Shown: positions 28,192 through 36,732 of the stretch, piece after piece
How positions within the stretch are numbered: the first letter of the stretch is position 1
How the letters are laid out: every line of letters starts with the position of its first letter
Source: Metarhizobium sp017305935
Lineage (GTDB): Bacteria; Pseudomonadota; Alphaproteobacteria; Rhizobiales; Rhizobiaceae
Assembly (NCBI RefSeq): GCF_029601685.1
Contig: NZ_JARRIR010000008.1
Location: 124,001-188,000 of the forward strand
Length of the DNA: 64,000 nucleotides
Direction of reading: 5' to 3'
Notes under the pieces: model-generated
The model's input: the letters and a program-made list of their open reading frames with translations, nothing else
Told to the model about the DNA's origin: nothing
Database searches by the model: none
Translations under genes and position numbers: made by a program

Positions 28192-29763
28192 GTGAAGCCG
28201 CACGACATGTCGCGACCCGACGCCTTGCTGTCGGTGCGCAAGCTGACGAAGCTGTTTGGCAGTTTTGCCGCCTGCGACGGCATCGACATCGAGATACAAC
28301 CGGGTGAAATCCATGCGCTGCTGGGGGAAAACGGCGCCGGGAAATCGACCCTCGTCAAAATGCTGTTCGGCGTTCTCGCGCCGAGCGCCGGGCAGATCGT
28401 CTGGAAGGGCCAGCCGGTGCGAATCGGCTCGCCCGGCGAAGCGCGCAAGACCGGCATCGGCATGGTTTTCCAGCATTTTTCGCTGTTCGAAGCGCTGACG
28501 GTCGCCGAAAACATCGCGCTGTCGCTCGATCCCGGCATTTCGCTGGCGCGCATCTCCGACGAGGCGGCGGCGCTGTCGCATGCTTATGGCCTGCCGCTCG
28601 ATCCCAAGGCGCATGTGGCCGATCTCTCGGTCGGCGAACGCCAACGCATCGAGATCGTGCGCGCCCTGCTGCAAAACCCGCAACTGATCATTTTGGACGA
28701 GCCGACCTCGGTGCTGACGCCGCAGGAGGCCGACCGCCTGTTCGAAACGCTGGCCAAGCTGAAGGCGGAGGGCCGTTCGGTCCTCTATATCAGCCATCGC
28801 CTGGAAGAGGTGCAGCGCATCTGCGACCGCGCCACCGTCCTGCGCCATGGCAAGGTGACCGGCGCCTGCGACCCGAAACGCGAAACGCCGGCTTCGCTGG
28901 CGCGCATGATGGTCGGCAACGAGGTTGCCACGGTCAGCGCCGCCGGCACGACGACGCGTGGGCCGGTTCTGCTGCAGGCCCGCAATCTCAATGTCCCGGC
29001 GCGCACGCCTTTTGCCGTGTCGCTGAAGAATCTTTCGCTGACGGTGCGCAGCGGCGAGGTTCTCGCCATTGCCGGTGTGGCCGGCAACGGTCAGAGCGAG
29101 CTGTTCGATGCGCTATCGGGCGAATATCCGGTTGCCGACAACGACGCCATCCGCATCCGCGACCACGCGGTCGGTGCGTCGGGAATTACGGCAAGGCGGC
29201 TGATCGGCGCAAGCTTCGTGCCGGAGGAGCGCCATGGCCACGCAGCCGTCACCGGCATGTCGCTGTCGGACAATCTGGTCCTTGCCCGCAACCAGTCGGA
29301 CCGCAGGGCGTTCCTGACCGGCGGCCCGCTCGGCATCATTCGCCACGGCATCGTGCGCGAGGCGGCGAAACGCATTTCGGCCGCCATGGATGTGCGCAAG
29401 AGCGGCGAGGATCCGCCGGCCGGCTCGCTCTCCGGCGGCAACCTGCAAAAATTCATCGTCGGGCGCGAGCTGGATCGCCAGCCGAGCGTCATGATCGTCA
29501 ACCAGCCGACCTGGGGCGTCGATGCGGGGGCGGCGAGCCGCATCCGCCAGGCGCTGGTCGACCTGGCGAAATCCGGCTCGGCCGTGCTGGTCATCAGCCA
29601 GGATCTGGACGAGATTTTCGAAGTCGCCACCGAAATCGCCGTCATCAACGAGGGGCGCTTGTCCAATGCCTATCCGGCGCAGGACATGACCCGCGAAAAG
29701 ATCGGCCTGCTGATGGGCGGGGCGCACGACAAGGCCGGCGCGGAGGCGCAGCATGCGCATTGA
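28192..29763 (+). CDS. BMP-type nucleoside ABC importer, duplicated ATPase
   Basis: A 523-residue protein with two ABC modules in tandem. The first has LLGENGAGKSTLVKMLFG (Walker A), DLSVGERQRIEIVRAL (signature) and LIILDEPTSVLTP (Walker B). The second is degenerate, with AGVAGNGQSELFDALSG at the Walker A position and SLSGGNLQKFIVGREL as signature. This is the RbsA/YufO-like arrangement used with BMP lipoprotein receptors for purine or other nucleoside uptake. The GTG start has GAGGGGG upstream; the ATG at 28207 is an alternative. It overlaps the permease gene by 11 bases. Confidence 0.93.
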   Translation: MKPHDMSRPDALLSVRKLTKLFGSFAACDGIDIEIQPGEIHALLGENGAGKSTLVKMLFGVLAPSAGQIVWKGQPVRIGSPGEARKTGIGMVFQHFSLFEALTVAENIALSLDPGISLARISDEAAALSHAYGLPLDPKAHVADLSVGERQRIEIVRALLQNPQLIILDEPTSVLTPQEADRLFETLAKLKAEGRSVLYISHRLEEVQRICDRATVLRHGKVTGACDPKRETPASLARMMVGNEVATVSAAGTTTRGPVLLQARNLNVPARTPFAVSLKNLSLTVRSGEVLAIAGVAGNGQSELFDALSGEYPVADNDAIRIRDHAVGASGITARRLIGASFVPEERHGHAAVTGMSLSDNLVLARNQSDRRAFLTGGPLGIIRHGIVREAAKRISAAMDVRKSGEDPPAGSLSGGNLQKFIVGRELDRQPSVMIVNQPTWGVDAGAASRIRQALVDLAKSGSAVLVISQDLDEIFEVATEIAVINEGRLSNAYPAQDMTREKIGLLMGGAHDKAGAEAQHAH

Positions 29764-30844
29764 ACTTGAAAAACGTCCGGGCGGCTCGCGCCTGTTTTCC
29801 TTCGTGTCGCCGCTGCTGGCCCTGCTGCTGACGGTCGTCTGCGGCGGCGTCATGTTCGCGCTGCTCGGCAAGGATCCGGTTTCGGCGCTCTACAGCTTCT
29901 TCATCGAGCCGCTGCAGGAAGTCTGGTCGCTTCATGAGCTGGCGATCAAGGCCGGGCCGCTGATCCTGATCGCCGTCGGCCTGTCGGTCTGTTATCGCTC
30001 CAACAACTGGAACATCGGCGCCGAGGGCCAGTTCACCATGGGGGCGATTGCCGGTTCCTTCCTGCCGATCGTCTTCTACGAATGGCATTCGCCGCTCATC
30101 CTGCCGCTGATGCTGGTGATGGGCATGCTCGGCGGCGCGCTTTATGCCGGCATTCCGGCGCTCTTGAAGGCGCATTTCAACACCAACGAGATCCTCACCA
30201 GCCTGATGCTGGTCTATATCGCGCAACTGTTCCTCGACTGGCTGTCGCGCGGCATGTGGCGCGATCCGCAGGGCTATAATTTCCCGCAATCGCGCAATTT
30301 CGTGCCGGAAGCCATCCTGCCGGAGGTGCTGTCGTCGGGGCGGGCGCATTGGGGTTTCGTCTTCGCCATCGTCGCCGCCGTGCTGGTCTGGTTCATGATG
30401 CGTTTCACGCTGAAGGGGTTCCAGATCACCGTGCTCGGCCAGTCGGAACGGGCAGGGCGCTTTGCCGGCTTTTCCTCGCGCGGCATGATCTGGTTCTCGA
30501 TGCTGTTTTCCGGCGCGCTCGCCGGTCTTGCCGGCATTTCGGAAGTCTCCGGCTCGATCAACCACCTGCAGCCGTCGATTTCGCCGGGCTACGGTTTTAC
30601 CGCCATCATCGTCGCCTTCCTCGGCCGCCTCAATCCGCTCGGGATCATCGCCTCGGGGCTGGTGCTGGCGCTGACCTATCTCGGCGGCGAGGCCGTGCAG
30701 CTTTCTCTCGAAGTGTCCGACAAGGTGACGCGCGTCTTTCAGGGGCTGCTGCTGTTCTTCGTGCTCTCCTGCGATACCCTCATTCATTACCGTATCCGGC
30801 TGGTGTTCGACCGGCTGAAGGGCGAATCGGACGGAGCGGCCTGA
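29753..30844 (+). CDS. BMP-type nucleoside ABC importer, permease 1
   Basis: A 363-residue permease of the BPD_transp_2 (branched-chain amino acid/ribose) class, with about ten membrane segments. Landmarks are the NNWNIGAEGQFTMGAIAG block near residue 83, FNTNEILTSLMLVYIA, and IIVAFLGRLNPLGIIASGL near the C-terminus. This matches YufP-like subunits of nucleoside importers. It overlaps the ATPase gene and is followed after one base by the second permease, so all subunits are co-translated. Confidence 0.93.
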   Translation: MRIELEKRPGGSRLFSFVSPLLALLLTVVCGGVMFALLGKDPVSALYSFFIEPLQEVWSLHELAIKAGPLILIAVGLSVCYRSNNWNIGAEGQFTMGAIAGSFLPIVFYEWHSPLILPLMLVMGMLGGALYAGIPALLKAHFNTNEILTSLMLVYIAQLFLDWLSRGMWRDPQGYNFPQSRNFVPEAILPEVLSSGRAHWGFVFAIVAAVLVWFMMRFTLKGFQITVLGQSERAGRFAGFSSRGMIWFSMLFSGALAGLAGISEVSGSINHLQPSISPGYGFTAIIVAFLGRLNPLGIIASGLVLALTYLGGEAVQLSLEVSDKVTRVFQGLLLFFVLSCDTLIHYRIRLVFDRLKGESDGAA

Positions 30845-30845
30845 C

Positions 30846-31763
30846 ATGATCCTCGAAGCCATCATCCTGACGGTCATCACGGCGGCGACGCCGCTCGTGG
30901 TCGCAGCGCTCGGCGAGCTGGTGACGGAGCGCTCCGGCGTCCTCAATCTCGGCGTCGAGGGCATGATGATCATGGGCGCGGTCGGCGCCTTCGCGGTCGC
31001 GCAGATGACCGGCAATCCCTATCTCGGCCTGCTGGCCGGCATCGGCGTCGGCGCGTTGTTTTCGCTGCTGTTCGGTTTCCTGACGCTGACGCTGGTCACC
31101 AACCAGGTGGCGACGGGCCTGGCGCTGACCATCCTCGGCCTCGGCGCCTCGGGCATGATCGGCGAAACCTGGGTCGGCGTGCCGGGCATCAAGCTGCAAG
31201 CAATTTATATTCCCGGCCTGTCGGACATCCCGGTGATCGGCCCGATCCTGTTCCACCAGGATATCGTCTTCTACCTGTCGATCGTGCTGCTGATCGGCGT
31301 CAACTGGTTCCTGTTCCGCAGCCGCACCGGCCTGATGCTGCGCGCCATCGGCGACAATCACGGCTCGGCCCATGCGCTCGGCATCGACGTGCTGCGCGTG
31401 CGCTATCTGAGCGTGATGTTCGGCGGCGCCTGCGCCGGCCTCGCCGGCGCGCAGCTGTCGCTGGTCTATACGCCGCAATGGGTGGAGGACATGTCGGCCG
31501 GGCGCGGCTGGATCGCGCTGGCGCTGGTCGTGTTCTCGTCCTGGCGCCCGTGGCGGGTGCTGGCTGGCGGCTATCTGTTCGGCGCCGTCACCATCGGCCA
31601 GTTGCACACGCAGGCGCTCGGCGTCAACGTGCCCTCGCAGTTCCTCTCGGCCTTGCCTTATGCGGCGACCGTCGTCGTCCTTGTCCTGATTTCCCGCAAT
31701 CGGCGCACCACGCTGATCAACACGCCCGCGTCCCTTGGCAAGCCATTTGTGCCGGACCGGTGA
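30846..31763 (+). CDS. BMP-type nucleoside ABC importer, permease 2
   Basis: A 305-residue second permease (YufQ-like), with GELVTERSGVLNLGVEGMMIMGAVGAF near the N-terminus and GGACAGLAGAQLSLVYTPQWVEDMSAGRGWIALALVVF in the later half, the conserved EAA-like coupling region of this class. It pairs with the gene before it as the heterodimeric membrane domain. The BMP receptor gene follows after 44 bases. Confidence 0.93.
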   Translation: MILEAIILTVITAATPLVVAALGELVTERSGVLNLGVEGMMIMGAVGAFAVAQMTGNPYLGLLAGIGVGALFSLLFGFLTLTLVTNQVATGLALTILGLGASGMIGETWVGVPGIKLQAIYIPGLSDIPVIGPILFHQDIVFYLSIVLLIGVNWFLFRSRTGLMLRAIGDNHGSAHALGIDVLRVRYLSVMFGGACAGLAGAQLSLVYTPQWVEDMSAGRGWIALALVVFSSWRPWRVLAGGYLFGAVTIGQLHTQALGVNVPSQFLSALPYAATVVVLVLISRNRRTTLINTPASLGKPFVPDR

Positions 31764-31807
31764 CACAACAAACAGAAGCCGAAGCTCAAAACCTGGAAGG
31801 GGTTACA

Positions 31808-32881
31808 ATGAGAAAAATCGCTCTTGCACTTGCGGCCACCGCCGCCACCTTGATCGGCACGGCCGCCATTGCCCAGGCCGCCGACAAGACCAAGATCTGC
31901 TTTATCTATGTCGGTTCGAAGACCGATGGCGGCTATTCGGAAGGCCATGACCGCGGCCGCCAGGAACTGGAAAAGGCCCTCGGCGACAAGATCGAGACCG
32001 CCTACCTCGAAAAGGTTCCGGAAGGCCCGGATGCCGAGCGCGCCATCGAGCGCATGGCCCGCTCCGGCTGCTCGCTGGTGTTCACCACCTCGTTCGGCTT
32101 CATGGACGCCACCATCAAGGTCGCCCAGAAATTCCCGAAGGTGAAATTCGAGCACGCCACCGGCTTCAAGTCGGCCGAGAACGTCGGCACCTACAATGCG
32201 CGCTTCTACGAAGGCCGCTACATCCAGGGCGTCATCGCCGCCAAGATGTCGAAGACAGGCGTCGCCGGCTACATCGCCTCCTTCCCGATCCCCGAAGTGG
32301 TGATGGGCATCAACGCCTTCGTGCTCGGCGCGCAGTCGGTCAACCCGGATTTCAAGATCAAGGTCGTCTGGGCCAACACCTGGGCCGATCCGGGCAAGGA
32401 AGCCGATGCCGCCAAGGCGCTGGCCGACCAGGGCGTCGATATCCTGACGCAGCACACCGATACGACCGCGCCGATGCAGGTTGCCGCCGAACGCGGCATC
32501 CACGCCTTCGGCCAAGCCTCCGACATGATTGCGGCCGGCCCGAAGACGCAGCTGACCGCCATCGTCGATACCTGGGGCGCCTATTACATCAAGCGCACAC
32601 AGGCGCTGCTCGACGGCACCTGGAAATCGGAGCAGATCTGGGACGGCCTGAAGGACGGCATCCTGACCATGGCGCCCTACACCAACATGCCAGACGACGT
32701 GAAGAAGCTGGCCGAGGAAACCGAAGCCAAGATCAAGTCCGGCGAGCTGCACCCCTTCACCGGCCCGGTGAAGAAGCAGGACGGTTCGGAATGGCTGAAG
32801 GCCGGCGAAAAGTCTGACGACGGCACGCTGCTCGGCATGAATTTCTACGTCGCCGGCGTTGACGACAAGCTGCCGCAGTAA
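31808..32881 (+). CDS. BMP family (Med/PnrA-like) periplasmic substrate-binding protein
   Basis: A 357-residue binding protein. Residues 1-23 are a signal peptide (MRKIALAL...AQAA). It has no lipobox Cys, so it is periplasmic rather than a lipoprotein. FIYVGSKTDGGYSEGHDRGRQELEK, LVFTTSFGFMDATIKVAQKFP, GVDILTQHTDTTAPMQVAAERG and DTWGAYYIKRTQALLDG are BMP family blocks, the last with the purine-stacking Trp/Tyr region. It delivers ligand to the three preceding ABC subunits; the exact ligand (purine nucleoside or base) is inferred. GGAAGGGG precedes the ATG. A terminator follows. Confidence 0.93.
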   Translation: MRKIALALAATAATLIGTAAIAQAADKTKICFIYVGSKTDGGYSEGHDRGRQELEKALGDKIETAYLEKVPEGPDAERAIERMARSGCSLVFTTSFGFMDATIKVAQKFPKVKFEHATGFKSAENVGTYNARFYEGRYIQGVIAAKMSKTGVAGYIASFPIPEVVMGINAFVLGAQSVNPDFKIKVVWANTWADPGKEADAAKALADQGVDILTQHTDTTAPMQVAAERGIHAFGQASDMIAAGPKTQLTAIVDTWGAYYIKRTQALLDGTWKSEQIWDGLKDGILTMAPYTNMPDDVKKLAEETEAKIKSGELHPFTGPVKKQDGSEWLKAGEKSDDGTLLGMNFYVAGVDDKLPQ

Positions 32882-32906
32882 TAGCAGCCTTCGTTTTGAA
32901 GGAAGA

Positions 32907-32942
32907 ACGCCCGCCGGATCGTCTCCGGCGGGCGTCTTTGTT
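32907..32942 (+). terminator. Rho-independent terminator of the nucleoside ABC operon
   Basis: ACGCCCGCCGGA pairs perfectly (12 bp) with TCCGGCGGGCGT around TCGTC, followed by CTTTGTTT. It lies between convergent genes and may serve both, though the T-run is better on the plus strand. Confidence 0.88.
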
Positions 32943-32948
32943 TGGAGA

Positions 32949-33623
32949 TCAGCGCTTGAGCAGCGTCTCGACCAGTTCCGGCGTCAGCTCGTCGAAATGC
33001 TGGATGACCCGGTCGGGATTGAGCGCCTCGATCGGCGCATCCGAATAGCCGAAGGGTACGCCGAGCACCGGCACGCCGGCATTGCGGGCAACGAGGCAAT
33101 CGTTGAGGCTGTCGCCGACCATCAGCGTGGCGGCGATGTCGCCGCCGGCGCGCTCGACGGTGCCGGTCAGATGGGCGGCATCCGGCTTGCGCACCGTGAA
33201 GGTATCGCCGCCGGTGATCGCCGCGAAACGCTGGGTCATTCCCAGGCCTTGCAGCAGCCGCCGCGCCATCGCCTCCGGCTTGTTGGTGCAGACGGCGAGC
33301 ATGAAGCCGGCATCGGCCAGGCGGTCGAGCGCGGCGTCGAGGCCGGGGTAAGGGCGGCTCTCGCCAGGCATGGTGTCGCCGTAATAGGTGAGGAACCGCT
33401 GCATCATCGGCGCCAGCCCCGCCTCGTCGAGCGAATGGCCGCGCAGCCGGAAGGCGCGCTCGATCATGGCGCGGGCACCATGGCCGACGAGATGGGTCAG
33501 ATCCTCATAGCCGACGGGCGCCAGATCGGCGGCGGCGATGGTATGGTTGAGTGAGGCGATGAGATCGGGCGCGGTATCGACCAGCGTCCCGTCGAGATCG
33601 AAGACGACGAGGGGGGAAGGCAA
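32949..33623 (-). CDS. gph: Phosphoglycolate phosphatase (HAD family)
   Basis: A 224-residue HAD phosphatase. Motif I is VVFDLDGTLVDTAPDL with the nucleophile Asp, motif II is LAVCTNKPE, motif III the Lys in RKPDAAHL, and motif IV LMVGDSLNDCLVARNAG. The cap lies between residues 15 and 85, as in Gph/PGP. It detoxifies 2-phosphoglycolate. The TTG at 33623 is the only start that preserves motif I, with GGAG about ten bases upstream. The substrate follows from family similarity and is not certain. Confidence 0.87.
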   Translation of the reverse strand: MPSPLVVFDLDGTLVDTAPDLIASLNHTIAAADLAPVGYEDLTHLVGHGARAMIERAFRLRGHSLDEAGLAPMMQRFLTYYGDTMPGESRPYPGLDAALDRLADAGFMLAVCTNKPEAMARRLLQGLGMTQRFAAITGGDTFTVRKPDAAHLTGTVERAGGDIAATLMVGDSLNDCLVARNAGVPVLGVPFGYSDAPIEALNPDRVIQHFDELTPELVETLLKR

Positions 33624-33812
33624 GGTTTTCTAGCTCCGCTTGAATGTCGGTTGCCTGCCGGATTAGGCGATGGAGCGCGCGAATTCAATCACGTGTTTCG
33701 CCTTGGCCATCGAATGTTTTCGCAAGCCTGGCGATTTGTTCGAATGGCCCTTTCGTTCCGCCGTGCGGGCGTGTAAACAGCTTTCAACGTAATGGACCGG
33801 AGCTTTTGGCGC

Positions 33813-34511
33813 ATGGACGCCCGCGAAATGAAGATCAAGGCCGCCGAGGCGGCGCTTCAGCATGTCGAGAACGGCATGCGGCTGGGGATCGGAACCGGGT
33901 CGACCGCTGAGGAATTTGTCCGGCTGCTGGCCGAGAAGGTCGCGGGCGGCCTGAAGGTCGAGGGCGTTCCCACTTCGGAGCGCACCGCGCGTCTTTGCGT
34001 CGAACTCGGCGTACCCCTGAAATCGCTGGACGAACTGCCGGAACTCGACCTCACCATCGACGGCGCCGATGAAGTCGATGCAGCGCTGCGGCTTATCAAG
34101 GGCGGCGGCGGCGCGCTGCTTCGCGAAAAGATCGTCGCCTGCGCCTCGCAGCGCATGATCGTCATCGCCGACGAGACCAAGGTGGTCGACACCCTCGGCG
34201 CCTTCCCGCTGCCGATCGAGATCAACGCCTTCGGCCAGATCGCCACTCGCATTGCGGTGGAAAAGGTGGCCTCGCGCCTCGGGATGTCAGGCGACTTGAA
34301 GCTGCGCTCCTCCGGCGACGGACTTTTCATGACCGATGGCGGACATCTTATTCTCGATGCATCATTTGGCCGTATTCCTGATGCAGAGGCGCTTTCAAGC
34401 CAGTTGAATTCAATCCCCGGTGTGGTGGAGCACGGGCTATTCATAAACATAGCATCGCTTGCCGTGATCGCAGGCCCTTCGGGCGCGAGGACACTGGAAG
34501 CGAAACAGTGA
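33813..34511 (+). CDS. rpiA: Ribose-5-phosphate isomerase A
   Basis: A 232-residue RpiA interconverting ribose-5-phosphate and ribulose-5-phosphate. LGIGTGSTAEEF is the phosphate loop; DLTIDGADEVDAALRLIKGGGGALLREKIV carries the catalytic Asp, Lys and Glu. The ATG at 33813 gives the usual rhizobial start MDAREMKIKAAEAAL and follows GGAG by ten bases; another in-frame ATG at 33792 is less likely. The DUF2059 gene starts 14 bases after its stop. Confidence 0.96.
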   Translation: MDAREMKIKAAEAALQHVENGMRLGIGTGSTAEEFVRLLAEKVAGGLKVEGVPTSERTARLCVELGVPLKSLDELPELDLTIDGADEVDAALRLIKGGGGALLREKIVACASQRMIVIADETKVVDTLGAFPLPIEINAFGQIATRIAVEKVASRLGMSGDLKLRSSGDGLFMTDGGHLILDASFGRIPDAEALSSQLNSIPGVVEHGLFINIASLAVIAGPSGARTLEAKQ

Positions 34512-34525
34512 CAGGAGCATCATTC

Positions 34526-35080
34526 ATGAAGACTTTTGCGGCAACCTGCCGTCTTGCCGTCGGCGCCGTTCTTCTTTCCAGCGTAGCCCTTGTTTCGGCG
34601 GCGCGCGCGGATGATGTCAGCGAGGAGCAGATCGCGGCGGCGCGCGCGACCATCCAGTCGCTCAACCTGACGAACGCCTTCGACCGCATTCTGCCGAACC
34701 TGGCCGAGCAGCTCAAGGCGCAGCTCATCCAGGCATCGCCGAACTTTACCGACGTAATCACCGCGACGGTGGACGAGAAGGCGCTTTCGCTGGCCACCCG
34801 CCGCGGCGATCTGGAGCGCGAAGCCGCGCGCATCTATGCCAACACCTTCACGCTCGACGAGTTGAAGGCGATCTCGGCCTTCTACCAGTCCGACGTCGGC
34901 AAGAAGCTTTTGAAGGACGGCCCGGTCGCGACCCGCGAGATGATGAAGGCCGCCGATATCTGGGCTTCGGGCATTTCCCGCGACCTCGCCAAGGAGAGCG
35001 ATGCGGCGCTGGAAAAGACCATCGGCTCACAGGCGCAGGCCGAAGGCGGCGCCAAGAAGCCGGCCCAGGCCCAGCAATAA
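34526..35080 (+). CDS. Exported DUF2059 protein
   Basis: A 184-residue exported protein: signal peptide of about 28 residues ending SAARAD, then a helical DUF2059 domain with FDRILPNLAEQLKAQL and the hallmark FTLDELKAISAFYQSDVGKKLL. The end is Ala/Gln-rich and disordered. The function of DUF2059 proteins is unknown; they are common periplasmic proteins in Gram-negatives. The ATG at 34526 follows CAGGAG, so a GTG overlapping rpiA at 34508 was not used. It forms an rpiA-DUF2059 unit closed by a terminator. Confidence 0.9.
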   Translation: MKTFAATCRLAVGAVLLSSVALVSAARADDVSEEQIAAARATIQSLNLTNAFDRILPNLAEQLKAQLIQASPNFTDVITATVDEKALSLATRRGDLEREAARIYANTFTLDELKAISAFYQSDVGKKLLKDGPVATREMMKAADIWASGISRDLAKESDAALEKTIGSQAQAEGGAKKPAQAQQ

Positions 35081-35104
35081 GCCTGCCGACCCGAAAAATC
35101 TTCC

Positions 35105-35132
35105 AAGCCCGGATTTTCCGGGCTTTTCTTTT
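35105..35132 (+). terminator. Rho-independent terminator after the DUF2059 gene
   Basis: AAGCCCGGA pairs perfectly with TCCGGGCTT around a TTT loop and is followed by TTCTTTTG, 24 bases after the stop. Confidence 0.9.
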
Positions 35133-35191
35133 GCGCGATCCTCTTCCTATATCCGCTTAAATCCGTTTCGACTTTGCCAAAGGAGCATCCC

Positions 35192-36577
35192 ATGCCGACT
35201 TACGATTACGATCTTTTTGTCATCGGCGGCGGCTCCGGCGGTGTGCGCAGCGGCCGCGTCGCGGCGTCCATGGGCAAGAGGGTCGGCATTGCCGAGGAAT
35301 ACCGCTACGGCGGCACCTGCGTCATCCGTGGCTGCGTTCCCAAAAAGCTGTTCGTCTATGCCTCGCAATTCCACGAGCAGTTCGAGGATTCCGCCGGTTT
35401 CGGTTGGACGGTCGGCGAGACCTCCTTCGACTGGGCCAAGCTGATCGCCGCCAAGGACAAGGAAATCGACCGCCTGGAGGGTCTCTATCGCAAGGGCCTC
35501 GAAAATGCCAAGGCCGATATCTTCGACAGTCGCGCCGAACTGGTCGACGCTCACACCGTGCGCCTTACCCGCACCGGACAGACCTTCACCGCCGAGCATA
35601 TCGTGATTGCCACCGGCGGCACGCCGAACCCGCACGCGGACCTGCCCGGCCATGAATTGTGCATTTCCTCCAACGAGGCTTTCCATCTGGAAAAGCTGCC
35701 GAAATCGATCCTGATCGCCGGCGGCGGCTATATCGCGGTCGAGTTCGCCAACATCTTCCATGGCCTCGGCGTCGAGACGACGCTGATCTATCGCGGCAAG
35801 GAGATCCTCTCCCGCTTCGACGGCGACCTGCGGCGCGGCCTGCACAATGCAATGACCGCCAAGGGCATCCGCATCCTCTGCCAGGACATCATCACCCAGG
35901 TATCGCGCGACGGTGACACGCTGTCGGTCGAGACCAAGGAAAGCGGCATGCTTTCCTTCGATACCGTTATGCTGGCGCTCGGCCGCGATCCCCATACAAA
36001 GGGTCTCGGACTGGAGGCTGCCGGTGTGAAGACCGATGCGCGCGGCGCCATCGTCGTCGACGAATATTCGCGCACCAGCGTGCCGCATATCTTCGCGCTC
36101 GGCGACGTCACCGATCGCGTGCAACTGACGCCGGTCGCCATCCACGAAGCCATGTGCTTCATCGAGACCGTCTACAAGGACAATCCGACCAGGCCGGATC
36201 ACGACCTGATCGCCACAGCCGTCTTCTCGCAGCCGGAAATCGGCACGGTCGGCCTGTCGGAGGAAGCGGCAGCCGCGAAGTACGCCGAGATCGAGGTCTA
36301 TCGCGCCGAATTCCGGCCGATGAAAGCGACGCTGTCGGGCCGGCAGGAAAAGATGCTGATGAAGCTGATCGTCAATGCCGCCGACCGCAAGGTGATCGGC
36401 GCCCATATCCTCGGCCACGACGCCGGGGAAATGGCCCAGCTTCTCGGCATTACCCTCAAGGCCGGCTGCACCAAGGCGGATTTCGACCACACCATGGCCG
36501 TGCATCCGACGGCCGCGGAAGAGCTGGTGACGATGTACAATCCGAGCTATCGCATCGTCAACGGCGAGCGTGTGTGA
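35192..36577 (+). CDS. gor: Glutathione-disulfide reductase
   Basis: A 461-residue flavoprotein disulfide reductase. YDLFVIGGGSGGVRSGR binds FAD. GGTCVIRGCVPKKL holds the redox-active CxxxxC. ILIAGGGYIAVEFANIF is the NADPH Rossmann motif, with an Arg (IYRGKEIL) for the NADPH phosphate. FALGDVT is the second FAD motif, and HPTAAEEL contributes the catalytic His-Glu of the partner subunit. It keeps glutathione reduced. AAGGAG precedes the ATG. Confidence 0.96.
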   Translation: MPTYDYDLFVIGGGSGGVRSGRVAASMGKRVGIAEEYRYGGTCVIRGCVPKKLFVYASQFHEQFEDSAGFGWTVGETSFDWAKLIAAKDKEIDRLEGLYRKGLENAKADIFDSRAELVDAHTVRLTRTGQTFTAEHIVIATGGTPNPHADLPGHELCISSNEAFHLEKLPKSILIAGGGYIAVEFANIFHGLGVETTLIYRGKEILSRFDGDLRRGLHNAMTAKGIRILCQDIITQVSRDGDTLSVETKESGMLSFDTVMLALGRDPHTKGLGLEAAGVKTDARGAIVVDEYSRTSVPHIFALGDVTDRVQLTPVAIHEAMCFIETVYKDNPTRPDHDLIATAVFSQPEIGTVGLSEEAAAAKYAEIEVYRAEFRPMKATLSGRQEKMLMKLIVNAADRKVIGAHILGHDAGEMAQLLGITLKAGCTKADFDHTMAVHPTAAEELVTMYNPSYRIVNGERV

Positions 36578-36732
36578 TCGCTGAAACCAGCGGGAAAGCA
36601 GCCGAAGGCGGCATCCGATTCGATGGCGGTTGCGGCTATGCAAGCGCTAATGAAAGGTTTATAAGCCCGCATCCAAATCATGGACGGGCAAGGATCTCTT
36701 CATAGAAGTATCCGTAAGAGCAGGTGAGTAAC